From: Bacteriovoracaceae bacterium
GTDB taxonomy: Bacteria; Bdellovibrionota; Bacteriovoracia; Bacteriovoracales; Bacteriovoracaceae
DNA length: 64,000 nt
NCBI GenBank assembly: GCA_013141065.1
Contig: JABFRR010000011.1
Location: 62,001-126,000 of the forward strand
Direction: 5' to 3'
Shown here in pieces: positions 18,307 through 28,413 of this stretch (its first letter is position 1; every line of letters begins with the position of its first letter). Below the pieces are notes generated by a model. It saw nothing but the letters and a program-made list of their open reading frames with translations, was not told where the DNA came from and ran no database searches. A program made the translations under genes and the position numbers.

Positions 18307-19073
18307 TACGACTCTCTAAAAGGCTGACTCAACAATTGAGAGATTGTTTGATCTTCAGACTTATTAAACTTTAAATACCCTATCACTCCATCGGATTTAA
18401 ATTTTTCTGAATAAGTCTTAAATAAATTATCCCAAATAGAAAAATTAAAACTGAAATTTGTATTAGATTCATTTTCCTGAACAGAATGATGAATTATATG
18501 CATTTGAGGAGTAACAAAAATGTATCTTAAGTATTTTTCAAAACTCGCAGGTAATTTAACGTTCGAGTGAGAAAACATGGACATACCATTTAACACTATT
18601 TCAAAAACTAGTATTACATTTTTATCAATACCAATAAATAAGATCAAACAAATTTTAAACATCAGTGAATAGAGAATTTCCACCGGATGAAAACGTAGTC
18701 CACTGGTGACATCTAGATCGAGATCTGAATGATGAACACCATGAAAGCGCCAAAGGATATTCCATTTATGAGAAAAAACATGCTGGAAATAAATCATCAT
18801 GTCTAAAAAAATAAATGAAAGTATGTAGGTAAAGCTGCCTTGCAGTTCAAAATAATTTAAAAAACCAATTTTTTGTTCACTCGCCCATATCGATACAACA
18901 AAAAGTCCCGCAGGCAATATTAACTTTAATAAAAGTGAGTCAATGAAGATAAGTAGAAGATTTCCAGGCCAGCGCTGCATTCGCAGAAGAACACGGTTCC
19001 TATAAGGATAAAAAATTTCTGCCATTAAGAGTGAGATAAATAAGACTGAAAAAACTATCACTCGTAAATTCAT
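18306..19073 (-). CDS. Sterol desaturase / fatty acid hydroxylase family membrane protein
   Basis: His boxes 'HVFSH', 'HGVHHSD', 'HIIHH'. Confidence 0.85.
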   Translation of the reverse strand: MNLRVIVFSVLFISLLMAEIFYPYRNRVLLRMQRWPGNLLLIFIDSLLLKLILPAGLFVVSIWASEQKIGFLNYFELQGSFTYILSFIFLDMMIYFQHVFSHKWNILWRFHGVHHSDLDLDVTSGLRFHPVEILYSLMFKICLILFIGIDKNVILVFEIVLNGMSMFSHSNVKLPASFEKYLRYIFVTPQMHIIHHSVQENESNTNFSFNFSIWDNLFKTYSEKFKSDGVIGYLKFNKSEDQTISQLLSQPFRES

Positions 19074-19078
19074 TATAA

Positions 19079-19465
19079 TTACTCAGGTGACTCACATTTT
19101 GTTAAGTCATAACTAAGCTCTAAATTGAATTTTTCAAAATTTAATTTCAAGCAATAAGGTAAACTCTCTTCTTGGGCCTTGAGTCCGAACCGTGCAGCTT
19201 CATCACAATCATTTCCAGCTAACATAAAAAAGCCAACATTCTCCCAAATGGAGTCAATGTATTCTAATTTAACCAAACCATTAACAAAGCTCTGACAATC
19301 TAAAAGTAATTTTTGATCCGGTATTGGGTTTTGTAAAACAAGCTCCAGTTGGTAGTCCATATCAGGAACAAGTTTGTACCCCTGAATAATGAAACTATTT
19401 TCATTAGCAAAAGCTTGAAATGAGCTGAGAAAAGTAATGAAAAAACCTAGAATAATATGATTCAT
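19079..19465 (-). CDS. Secreted protein of unknown function
   Basis: Signal peptide, four Cys. Confidence 0.5.
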   Translation of the reverse strand: MNHIILGFFITFLSSFQAFANENSFIIQGYKLVPDMDYQLELVLQNPIPDQKLLLDCQSFVNGLVKLEYIDSIWENVGFFMLAGNDCDEAARFGLKAQEESLPYCLKLNFEKFNLELSYDLTKCESPE

Positions 19466-19567
19466 AAGATAAGAATTAGCACATTGATTTCATAAAAACA
19501 TATAGCATCGCACGATTACTTCTTACTTTTAAATGGATTAGCCTATTTATTCATTAAAAAGGAGTAT

Positions 19568-20302
19568 TTGATGATACGAAGCATTTTTCACATTCTCATC
19601 TTGACCTGTTTTAGCCTAAATATCACTTCAGCACAGGAATTGTCTTCACTGAGACTTTTTAAAAAAGTCACCACAAATATTGCGGAACCTTCTGCTTTAA
19701 GTTTTTCAAGTGATCATCAAACACTTTGGACTGTCAGTGATAATAATGGTTCTGCCTATTCACTTTCTCTCGATGGTAAAGTGCTTTCAGAGATTAAAAC
19801 TGGTGGTTCTGACTTAGAGGGTATTGTCGCACATGAAGACTTAGAAGGTCCTTGTGTGGTCTTAGAAAGAGTGCGCGAAATTGTTTGTTACGATAAAAAT
19901 TGGAAAGTGTTAAAAAAGAAAAGAATCCCTTTTTCTGGAGATGCCAACTCAGGTTTTGAGGGACTGACTTATAATCCTCACAATCAGCACTTTTATATCG
20001 TGAATGAAAAAAAACCAACAAGTATTCTGGAGCTCAACTCTGATTTTGATATAGTTCAAATAAGTACTTTGAATTTTGCAAAGGACTTGTCTGATATCTT
20101 CTTTGATTCAATTGAACAGAAATTTTGGATATTAAGCCATGAAAGCAAGATGATCTTTAAAACAGACCTAAGTTTTCAAATTGAAAATCAGTATGCCATA
20201 CCTGAAGTTGTACAAGCCGAGGGAATTAGTGTGGATTCAGTGAAAAGAAAAATTTATGTTATATCAGATAAAGATTCACAGTTTTTCGTTTACGATTACT
20301 AA
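19568..20302 (+). CDS. SdiA-regulated-like beta-propeller protein
   Basis: 'EPSALSFSSDHQTLWTVSDNNG', 'DLEGIV', 'GFEGLTYNP', 'QAEGISVDSVKRKIYVISD'. Confidence 0.75.
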   Translation: MMIRSIFHILILTCFSLNITSAQELSSLRLFKKVTTNIAEPSALSFSSDHQTLWTVSDNNGSAYSLSLDGKVLSEIKTGGSDLEGIVAHEDLEGPCVVLERVREIVCYDKNWKVLKKKRIPFSGDANSGFEGLTYNPHNQHFYIVNEKKPTSILELNSDFDIVQISTLNFAKDLSDIFFDSIEQKFWILSHESKMIFKTDLSFQIENQYAIPEVVQAEGISVDSVKRKIYVISDKDSQFFVYDY

Positions 20303-20307
20303 ATAAA

Positions 20308-20345
20308 AAAAGGGCCGTCTTAACTTTTATTAAGACGGCCCTTTA
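20308..20345. terminator. Bidirectional terminator
   Basis: Perfect 13-bp stem AGGGCCGTCTTAA/TTAAGACGGCCCT with A/T flanks between convergent genes. Confidence 0.85.
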
Positions 20346-20358
20346 TAAGTTCTAAGTA

Positions 20359-23300
20359 TTAATTTCCTGCCGTTACATGTTCATGTTCTTTTCTAATCCA
20401 ATTAATAATAGCTTCTCTGTATTTAGCTTTTAAAGCTTCAAGCTTATCATTCATTTGATCTGGAGTTGAAGTTGTGTCATAGGCCTTAACTCCACCAGTA
20501 AGCTTACCATCTGTCTTTTTAAGTATTGTTTCTATTCTTCTTCCGTTCATATTTGCCTGAGTGTCTGTAGCACTAGGAATATGAGTTACATACATGTTAG
20601 TTCTATTTTGAATAAATACTCCTGTATCTAAATTATCACCCTCAGTAAGTATTCTATTTCTTAACATATCGTGAACAAAACTTTCATAATACGGCTTTGC
20701 AGATAAATCTGGAATCGTCACATAGTTAACTCTTTTTAATTGTCCCATGTGTGCTCTAGCTAATGTTTTCTTAGCTTCAGAGTTCGAATCCCACGCGTCC
20801 AAGAGACCCAAGTCTGCTTTAGTATATGTTTTAAAGTAAAAGCCTTGAATCCACTTAGAGAAATAAGCTGGCCCTGTTCCAACTTGGTTACTAAACATAC
20901 CATCAAGAATTTTAGCACCATCGTTAGAGTTGTATGGCATTACTGTTAATCCACTAGCTGCATACTGTAAGTCCTCAATGAAGTGAAGTTTCGGGTGAAC
21001 ACCTGATCCATCTAATCCTCTAACTAATAAAGACTCTCTGTAGTTCGAGAAATCTACTCGGCTAAGGGCCTGAGCACAAAGAATTTCTGGATAATCAAAT
21101 GTAGTCATCTTAAAGTATGGGTGAGTGTCATTATGACAAGTCATACACTGATACATTTGTGGATTGTTTGCCTGCTGTCTTCCGTTGCCTGGGAATCGAT
21201 TTAAGTAATCATTAATACCATCTGCGTCTTTATTCATTAAACGCACGTTTCTTAAAATTGGTTTTACTGTATTTAGGAATAAGTCAAGCTCTCGACATTT
21301 TCTTCCTTCTACTAACACAGGTGCAGTACCTCGTGGGTCAAGTTCAGAAATCATTTTCGTTGTTTTTTCTAATTTATCAAAAGCAAATTGAAAGTAGTCA
21401 GTTGCAGGGCTACTTGTCACAAGAGCAGTTAGACCTGCATAAGTGAAGATTTGGTCATCTCCTGCTGTTACGTTAACGTTTGTCCAAGTTGTATCTGTGA
21501 ATGATGTAGCTCCATTAATGAATACTTTTATTCCCTTGACTGCAATATTGGCAGTTGGTGAAATTATTCTTGGATTTCTGAAAATATAATTTTGTCCACC
21601 CAGTGCAGTTTTTACTTCAGCTTTAAAGAATGCACTTCCTGGCTCTAATCCTACGAGAGTTGAGATATCGTAATTTAAAACTTTTTTCTTATAGTCAGCA
21701 ATGTTGTTTTCATCACGAGCTAGAATGTCTGGTTGAAAATCAAGCAGGTCATCAAAGTTAGCAACATAATCAAGTGCGATTAAGTCAATTTTTGTTAAAG
21801 CTGCTGCTTCAAAAATTTGTATCGTGTACGTTTTACCTGCAACCAGTGGCCAGTATCTACGATTATCAGCAAGAGTTAATGGCACACCTGCTTCGTTCTT
21901 TTTTAATGATCCTAAACTATCAAGTTTAGTTAAGTCATCATTTCGCCCTGGAGTATACCAAGTCCAATCACTAAATTCGTTAGGAAATGTATAAGCTATA
22001 CAACTCGCACCAGTATTAGCTGGAGCTTTAATACCTGTTACTGTGTTCACCGGGCCCACTGCTGGATCAACAATTCTTAAATTCATTGTTGAGTTCACAG
22101 GGCCTTTCGCTTTAGTCCAAAGATTATAAAGTCCTGATTTTCTCACTTTAACTTTGTATTCCAACATACCAGGAGTGCGTTCTGCTTCTGATAATTCTTT
22201 AAATGGTAGTGCAGTCGACATTGACATGCTTATTTCATTTGCAGCTGCCCAGTCTTGTACACCTTTAATAAGATCATTTTGAATTTTTAAGCATTGAGCG
22301 GCGTCACCACAATTGTGAACCATCATGCTTTCTGCCGGGAATAAAGCTTTTCTAAATGAATTTGCAGGTGCTGCAAAATTTGCAAGACCAACTCGTTCTA
22401 TTTCATTAAAAGCAATAATTGAGTTTCCATTTGCGTAGGCAACTCGTCCAGCTACGTTACCACTGTGACAGCTCACGCATGAAGAAGCGGTTAACACTGG
22501 GTGAAGTGTATTTTGAAAATTGGCAATTTTGTCACCCTTCGCAAGGACTCTTGAAGAACTTGAAAGAAGTGCTTTTAAGTCTAGATTAACTTGTGGAACT
22601 GCGATTGGGTATGAGACACGTGCTTTTTCAGAAAATGTTCCGTTTGAGTGACTATAAAACACTTGATCAAAACTAGTTCCAAAAGTGTTAGCGTCAGCTG
22701 CAGTATATGTGTGAGCATAAATGTCTAATCTGGTAAATGCTGTCCCTGCCTCTAACTCTGCAAGGGAGCCTGGAATAAAGTCAGTTCCAGCGCTATTCAC
22801 TTTTAAAATATCAAGAGCATTGTCATAAGTTAGAGCTGTACCAACAGCAGAGCCTGCTGTTATCTCTACTGCTTGAGTCGTAGGAGTACAAACGTTACCT
22901 GGACACGCCATGATATTGAGTTTCATGTTAGGTGAAAGAGAATAAAAACGATTTGCGTCCATAGATACAATATTTTTATATCTAGAGTTTGAAGCAATAA
23001 TTGCATCAAGTCTTTGTTTCACATATGGGTACATGACATCACGTCTGAAATGATTTGGAGAGACAGCATCATTTCGCGTAAAGAAGTTTAAAATTTCTTT
23101 AGTAGAGAAATCATTAACTGGAAGTTTAAATAAATTTTTAAGTTGAACATCCCCACCATTCGGTTTTGGAATGAGAGCAGTTGGATCATTGATGTAAGCA
23201 TTGCCAGAGAATACTTTACTTCGTTCTGCAAAGTATGGAAGAGTTGTAAAACTCACGCCACCAACAATATTTCCTCCCATCGGAAAGTTTGTAACATCAA

Positions 23301-24351
23301 TTGCTGTCTTAATTGTTCTCCCTGAACTTGAAAGTTCGAGATCTCCAACATCAAAATTTCCATCTGTAATTGCAAAATTGGCCATCGGAACAATTCTTGG
23401 AACACCATCTGCTGTTCCAGTCTCACTCGACCAGCCAGTAAGCATTTTAGCATATTCCATTCTTCTATCTGGTCTAACGACAACACTTCTCACAGCAACA
23501 GAAAAAGGACGTTGTCCGTCTTTAATAATTAATCCTGAAGGAGTTGTTGCTCCTGAAGGTATATGAGTTCCATCTTCTAAAATTCTATAAGGCCCAGTTG
23601 AGCTGTTTGCTAGCATTCCTTGAGTAGTAACTTCGCAAGCATTACCTTTCATTATTTGTGGTGTTCGTGAAGCAGTTGTGAGTGGATTTCCAATTGGCAT
23701 TGGAGTATTAGCGTAGCGGTAACCTGATGCTTTACCGTCTGGTTCAGCAACAAATCGACCGACCATGGCTTCTGGAAAATCATCTTGTTCTGCTTCAACT
23801 AGGAACGTTCCACTTTCTGCTTCTGCAGCAGAAGTTACTAAGTCTTTAAAGAAAATTGGAGCTGTCTTTAATCCTGTTGATGAAATGTTAACAGCATCTC
23901 GCCATTTTTTAATTTCTGCTAAGATTGTTGCTGCTTCAGCATCACAATCAGAGTCTCCAGCACCTGATAGACAATTGTGAAGGTCATTTTTTACTCTGAG
24001 GTATACACGAGAGGCTTCAGGTGTTTCTAGGTTTACTTTTTTTGCATCAAGCAAAATTGATTTCCAAGCTGCATTGACATCACTAACAATATAGTAGGGT
24101 TGATATTTTTTTGAATCACCATGACAACTAACACACGACATCGAATTCAAGACTGGATACAGCGTCTGCTTGAAGGCATTCACTGATTTAATAGACTCAT
24201 CTCCAGTGACCACAACTGGTGCCCCCGAGACTCCCGAGGAAGGCCCAGCTTTAAATTTTAAACTCGACTTCGATTCTTGTGCCGTTTGCACACAAGCAGT
24301 TATACTAAATATTTGTATTAGAAGCAGTGTTGAAAAATTTAATATTTTCAA
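20359..24351 (-). CDS. 1330-aa lipoprotein with three CxxCH modules
   Basis: Lipobox 'SITAC'; SCVSCH (x2), QCMTCH; two clearly duplicated modules. Confidence 0.75.
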   Translation of the reverse strand: MKILNFSTLLLIQIFSITACVQTAQESKSSLKFKAGPSSGVSGAPVVVTGDESIKSVNAFKQTLYPVLNSMSCVSCHGDSKKYQPYYIVSDVNAAWKSILLDAKKVNLETPEASRVYLRVKNDLHNCLSGAGDSDCDAEAATILAEIKKWRDAVNISSTGLKTAPIFFKDLVTSAAEAESGTFLVEAEQDDFPEAMVGRFVAEPDGKASGYRYANTPMPIGNPLTTASRTPQIMKGNACEVTTQGMLANSSTGPYRILEDGTHIPSGATTPSGLIIKDGQRPFSVAVRSVVVRPDRRMEYAKMLTGWSSETGTADGVPRIVPMANFAITDGNFDVGDLELSSSGRTIKTAIDVTNFPMGGNIVGGVSFTTLPYFAERSKVFSGNAYINDPTALIPKPNGGDVQLKNLFKLPVNDFSTKEILNFFTRNDAVSPNHFRRDVMYPYVKQRLDAIIASNSRYKNIVSMDANRFYSLSPNMKLNIMACPGNVCTPTTQAVEITAGSAVGTALTYDNALDILKVNSAGTDFIPGSLAELEAGTAFTRLDIYAHTYTAADANTFGTSFDQVFYSHSNGTFSEKARVSYPIAVPQVNLDLKALLSSSSRVLAKGDKIANFQNTLHPVLTASSCVSCHSGNVAGRVAYANGNSIIAFNEIERVGLANFAAPANSFRKALFPAESMMVHNCGDAAQCLKIQNDLIKGVQDWAAANEISMSMSTALPFKELSEAERTPGMLEYKVKVRKSGLYNLWTKAKGPVNSTMNLRIVDPAVGPVNTVTGIKAPANTGASCIAYTFPNEFSDWTWYTPGRNDDLTKLDSLGSLKKNEAGVPLTLADNRRYWPLVAGKTYTIQIFEAAALTKIDLIALDYVANFDDLLDFQPDILARDENNIADYKKKVLNYDISTLVGLEPGSAFFKAEVKTALGGQNYIFRNPRIISPTANIAVKGIKVFINGATSFTDTTWTNVNVTAGDDQIFTYAGLTALVTSSPATDYFQFAFDKLEKTTKMISELDPRGTAPVLVEGRKCRELDLFLNTVKPILRNVRLMNKDADGINDYLNRFPGNGRQQANNPQMYQCMTCHNDTHPYFKMTTFDYPEILCAQALSRVDFSNYRESLLVRGLDGSGVHPKLHFIEDLQYAASGLTVMPYNSNDGAKILDGMFSNQVGTGPAYFSKWIQGFYFKTYTKADLGLLDAWDSNSEAKKTLARAHMGQLKRVNYVTIPDLSAKPYYESFVHDMLRNRILTEGDNLDTGVFIQNRTNMYVTHIPSATDTQANMNGRRIETILKKTDGKLTGGVKAYDTTSTPDQMNDKLEALKAKYREAIINWIRKEHEHVTAGN

Positions 24352-24369
24352 ATATTTTCCCCGATATTA

Positions 24370-25947
24370 TTAAGCCACTAGAGATTTAAAACGTATCAAT
24401 TTTTCAAAGTCATTTGGCAGAGTCTCTGCTGGAAAAGTTGCCATGAATTTTTTCTTAACATCATCAACCAATACAGCAGGATCTTTTTCTGTTGACATAC
24501 ATGCTAAGTAATTCAAGATAACTGCTTTCCACATCTGATCAACACTGTTAGCGACACTCGAAGAAGTGAGGTTAATACCTCCACCTTGTCTAAAGTGACC
24601 TACTTGTCTTGTTTTATTTGGAAGAATTAATGGGCCATTAACAGAACGATTATGATCATGTTTATAAACGATACAAACTTGAGTACTTGTTGTCCCGTTG
24701 TCACCAACCCAGTTGACTCGTCCAGCGCCTGCAGGAGTATCGTCAGTTGTTCCAGCGTTATCTCCGCCAACACCACCATCAGTGTAAAGGTGAATGAATA
24801 GGTTTTGACCTTTGGCCGCTGCTAATTTAATACATTTTCCAACATAACGACCAATCTCTTGATCTTTCATGTTACCGGTTGAAGAATTCCCTGTGTGGTA
24901 GTCACAACCACCTACAACAATACTACCAACACCTGCAATATGCTCAGTAACGAGGTTAGCAATTGAAGCGACTTTTTCATCAATAACTGCTCCGGCCATA
25001 GTTGCACCAAAAGAGTCTCTGATTTTTGCAATCAATTCTGGGTTATTTATAGGATTAAGAGCAACTGGAGAGAATTGTTTAAATACATCTTTAGAAGTAT
25101 TTTGTGATTTAGAAATGGCAGCAGCATCTAATTGCTTATTTACCATTAAATCCATTTTCGATTTACTTAGTCCCGTAATACTTCTTAAAAAAGATTGAAT
25201 ACGAGCTGTCCCTTTTCCATCAGCATTTGAAGCATCTAAAAAATTTGGATTAAGTGTGTTTGATCCAAGACTTAGTAGGCCCGAACCTTCAGCAAAATTA
25301 GTTACTCTTGAAGAAGCAAGATCTGATCTCACTTGAGTTGCAATAACTGGGCTGCGTGAACCTGACACTGTTCCTGTATCTCCAATAAGTTGAACAAGTT
25401 TTCCTTTTGCTCCTGATTTCTGAGCTTGGAAAGCAACGTTAATTGGATTTTCTGCAGAGTCATCAGAAGTTCTTCCACATATTATAATTCCATCAACAGA
25501 CTCTTTAAGTTCTGCTGATAAGACAGAATTCATTCCTGAAAGAATCCCACTTGTAGAATGGAAAACTAATCCGTAATCACGGTTAAGCATCCCACCATTT
25601 TTGGGGTGCATCGAAGGTGGTAAACCTAATAAAATATAGTCGTTAAGATTTGAAGCTGTTCCGAAGTTTTCTTGTTCTTCATCTGCACCAAACCCTACCA
25701 AGACGTTACCGCCAGCGAAGTTCATCCCGCCAGCGCCTTCGAATGCCAAAAACCCTATTCCTAGTGTTTCTGAAACTGCTTGAGCAGAGACGTTTGATGG
25801 ATTTAGAAGCAAGCTTGGCACTAGGGCAAAGGTACTTAAACCCATTATCCCGGATGCTAAGAAATCTCTTCTCGTTGTTAAGTTTGCAGTCCCATGTGGT
25901 ACTGTTAACCCAAGGTCTGTTAAATCTTTTAAACGCTTTTCACTCAT
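24370..25947 (-). CDS. Tat-exported protein, DUF1501-like
   Basis: 'TTRRDFLASGIMGLSTFALVPSLL' Tat signal; 'DGGVGGDNAGTTDDTPAGAGRVNWVGDNG' late motif. Confidence 0.55.
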   Translation of the reverse strand: MSEKRLKDLTDLGLTVPHGTANLTTRRDFLASGIMGLSTFALVPSLLLNPSNVSAQAVSETLGIGFLAFEGAGGMNFAGGNVLVGFGADEEQENFGTASNLNDYILLGLPPSMHPKNGGMLNRDYGLVFHSTSGILSGMNSVLSAELKESVDGIIICGRTSDDSAENPINVAFQAQKSGAKGKLVQLIGDTGTVSGSRSPVIATQVRSDLASSRVTNFAEGSGLLSLGSNTLNPNFLDASNADGKGTARIQSFLRSITGLSKSKMDLMVNKQLDAAAISKSQNTSKDVFKQFSPVALNPINNPELIAKIRDSFGATMAGAVIDEKVASIANLVTEHIAGVGSIVVGGCDYHTGNSSTGNMKDQEIGRYVGKCIKLAAAKGQNLFIHLYTDGGVGGDNAGTTDDTPAGAGRVNWVGDNGTTSTQVCIVYKHDHNRSVNGPLILPNKTRQVGHFRQGGGINLTSSSVANSVDQMWKAVILNYLACMSTEKDPAVLVDDVKKKFMATFPAETLPNDFEKLIRFKSLVA

Positions 25948-25996
25948 AAGTTATCCCCAATACATTTTTAAGAACCATTTATAATAAACGAACGTT

Positions 25997-26683
25997 CTAT
26001 AAAGTCGTAAATTCAGCTGAAGATAAAACTGCAGTACAGGCAAGCTTGCTTAGGTTTTGCTTTAAAGCAACACCTGTTGCAACTGGAACCAACATTCCGA
26101 TGTCTGCTCCGTTTTCATCTTTTCCGGCATCGTTGTTCATAATCTTTACAAGGTCTGCATTATATTTGTCGTATAAAACAGAATTTGCGTCTGACCTTGC
26201 ACCAACAAATCTTTCTAATAATTTTGTCGTCATCGCTTGAGCGCTTATAGTTGCATAATCAACTGCTTTAAAAGCGGCATCATTTGTTATGAAAGCATCA
26301 CAATAAACCGCAGATAGTCTGACCATTGCGATTTGATTAAAAGGTGTGAAGTTTGTAGCCCCATGCTCACCTGGTAGAGAGTTTTTAATCAATCCATACT
26401 CTGTAGAAATCGCCGGAGTTGTTGGATCAATACCTGTAACTTTTGAAAGAGACATATTATATTGGTTGAAAGTTTTTAACGCAATATTCTTGTCTAATTC
26501 AGCTTCACCTACAACGACTCCTCCACCACCAGAGCTTCCGCCGCCTCCAGTACTTCCGCCGCCACCACTAGCTGGTTTTCCTCCAGCATTGTTGAATTCA
26601 AGTTTTGTTGTTTCTGGTTGTTTTTCCACACACGAAGCTAGGACAAACAATGCTAATAAATTAATTTTTAATTTAAAGGTCAT
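25997..26683 (-). CDS. Lipoprotein with Gly/Ser-rich linker
   Basis: Lipobox 'VLASC'; 'GGGGSTGGGGSSGGGGVVVG'. Confidence 0.55.
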   Translation of the reverse strand: MTFKLKINLLALFVLASCVEKQPETTKLEFNNAGGKPASGGGGSTGGGGSSGGGGVVVGEAELDKNIALKTFNQYNMSLSKVTGIDPTTPAISTEYGLIKNSLPGEHGATNFTPFNQIAMVRLSAVYCDAFITNDAAFKAVDYATISAQAMTTKLLERFVGARSDANSVLYDKYNADLVKIMNNDAGKDENGADIGMLVPVATGVALKQNLSKLACTAVLSSAEFTTL

Positions 26684-26686
26684 ATT

Positions 26687-28114
26687 TTATTTCCCCATAC
26701 AAGCTACAGAAGTGTTCATAAATAGTTTCTTCATATTGAAATTGTCTTCTTCATAATTTAGAGCTAGTAACTTTACTAAGTTCTTATCAGAATCAGAGTG
26801 TGCTTCTCTATGACAAACTGTCTTGAATACTGTTTTCGCCATACACTTATGGAACTCTTTTGTCTCAGAATACATAGTAGCTAGTGAAGTTAATCCATTC
26901 CCTTCAGATTGTGGTCCCCAACCAAAAGTTGCATTTTGTCCTTGATTTGAAAGATTCAACCAAGAATCATCCTGAGTAATAAATCCTTTAGGGAAAAGTG
27001 CATTGTGGTTCATTTTCGCTACAACAACACCTTGGTTGTATTGAATCGCACCATTTGGAAATGAATAGTAAGCAAGGGCACCAACATGTGGATCCATAAC
27101 TGCGTGGCAACCAACACAAAGTGCTTTAAATGTTGCTGATGTTCCACCAGGACTTCTATCAACATCTCTACGAACTCTGAAGTCTGGAGTGTTGGTATCG
27201 TTAACTTCCATCATTTCTTTGCAAAAAATATGTTTCATTGTACTTTGGAAAGCTCGTCTATTTGTACCAGCAGTATAGTTAGCTTGACCCCAAGCACGTG
27301 TAGTCATAATACCTGAAATTGCTTTTTCATCTTGGTGAAGTCGTACTGCCTGACTTTTTTCTGTAAGTATACGAGGGCTTGAAAGATTTAAGTTTAAGTT
27401 TTCCATTTCTTCGTACATCGCATTTGTACTTTTAATTAAGCCAGTCGATAGTTTTGAATCTGATGCTGGAATATAGTAATGGTTTGAACTTACACCTGCT
27501 GTGAACTCAGCAGAAGTTAGACCAGTAAACCGGCATAACTTTGAAGTGCTGTTTGGGTTTTGTGGATCGATAAATAAAATACGTCCACGCTTAACAGCTG
27601 GCTCTTTACAAAAAGTACAAACAGGAATGCTTTCACAACTTGTAGTATTTGATGAATAAAGTAATGGTAAGCTATTAACTAAGCTAGTTGTCACTTTGTT
27701 ACCGGCCATACTTATTCCACTCGCAACATAGACAGTATCACTATATAGGATTTTGTTAAATTGCTTTTCATCTCTAACCCAACCAATTACAGTCGCAGTT
27801 AAATCTGTTAGTGGATACATCTTTGTATAGTCAACATTGGTCCAAGGTGTAGCAAAGTTTTTAACTGTTACGTTATAAAAACTTCCCTTAGAGTCCATTC
27901 CGTTTTGTGAATCAACAATGTCTCTAGCAGCTTGAAGTGCATTTCCACTTGCAATTTTTGCAGCAACAATGTTGACTTCAGCAGCGGTTGGATTGACCCC
28001 TGTTAAAGATGAGTAGAGTTTTCTCGCCTGGTCTTCACTCCCAGCATGTGCGCTTGAAAACGTACTACCTATTGCGGTGATGTAGAACAAAAATAAATGC
28101 TTTCTATTATACAT
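26687..28114 (-). CDS. Secreted mono-heme cytochrome-like protein (DUF1549/DUF1592-like N-terminus)
   Basis: 'LYSSLTGVNPTAAEVNIVAAKI', 'ALCVGCHAVMDPHVGALAYY'. Confidence 0.6.
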   Translation of the reverse strand: MYNRKHLFLFYITAIGSTFSSAHAGSEDQARKLYSSLTGVNPTAAEVNIVAAKIASGNALQAARDIVDSQNGMDSKGSFYNVTVKNFATPWTNVDYTKMYPLTDLTATVIGWVRDEKQFNKILYSDTVYVASGISMAGNKVTTSLVNSLPLLYSSNTTSCESIPVCTFCKEPAVKRGRILFIDPQNPNSTSKLCRFTGLTSAEFTAGVSSNHYYIPASDSKLSTGLIKSTNAMYEEMENLNLNLSSPRILTEKSQAVRLHQDEKAISGIMTTRAWGQANYTAGTNRRAFQSTMKHIFCKEMMEVNDTNTPDFRVRRDVDRSPGGTSATFKALCVGCHAVMDPHVGALAYYSFPNGAIQYNQGVVVAKMNHNALFPKGFITQDDSWLNLSNQGQNATFGWGPQSEGNGLTSLATMYSETKEFHKCMAKTVFKTVCHREAHSDSDKNLVKLLALNYEEDNFNMKKLFMNTSVACMGK

Positions 28115-28230
28115 AAATTAAAACCCTCAACTAAGAGCTGCATGTTTATTTCGAAACACTTAGTAATTACACTTTATCGGCTTATTGCGGTCGGAAATTA
28201 AAAACATTGTGGCTTTAAAACAAAAATAAA

Positions 28231-28242
28231 TGATCTAGATCA
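28231..28242. promoter_or_regulatory. FNR/CRP-like palindrome TGATCTAGATCA
   Basis: Perfect 12-bp palindrome 117 bp upstream of the cytochrome operon. Confidence 0.3.
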
Positions 28243-28413
28243 CTTAGATGCTTTTATTTCTAAAAACGGCCTTAAAAAATCAAAAAAAAGTTGCAACAAA
28301 AAATGGGCATCGATCACCTAATTCTATTTATTAGCTTTAAAACCTCAATGAAATCATAAGATAGCGCTTTAGGTATTTAGCAGTGATAATTGGTTTTTAG
28401 ACTATATTAAGGA

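Noticed and set aside
23201-23566. 121-aa ORF antisense to the cytochrome lipoprotein (and similar antisense ORFs throughout the track)
   Set aside because: Opposite strand of well-supported genes, no SD or recognisable domain
26519-26580. Gly/Pro-rich repeat tract as a DNA repeat or CRISPR-like array
   Set aside because: It encodes a GGGGS-type linker of a lipoprotein; no spacer-repeat structure
28286-28298. GTTGCAAC palindrome upstream of the cytochrome operon as another RegA-type box
   Set aside because: Half-sites face the wrong way and abut with no N5 spacer; in an AT-rich tract
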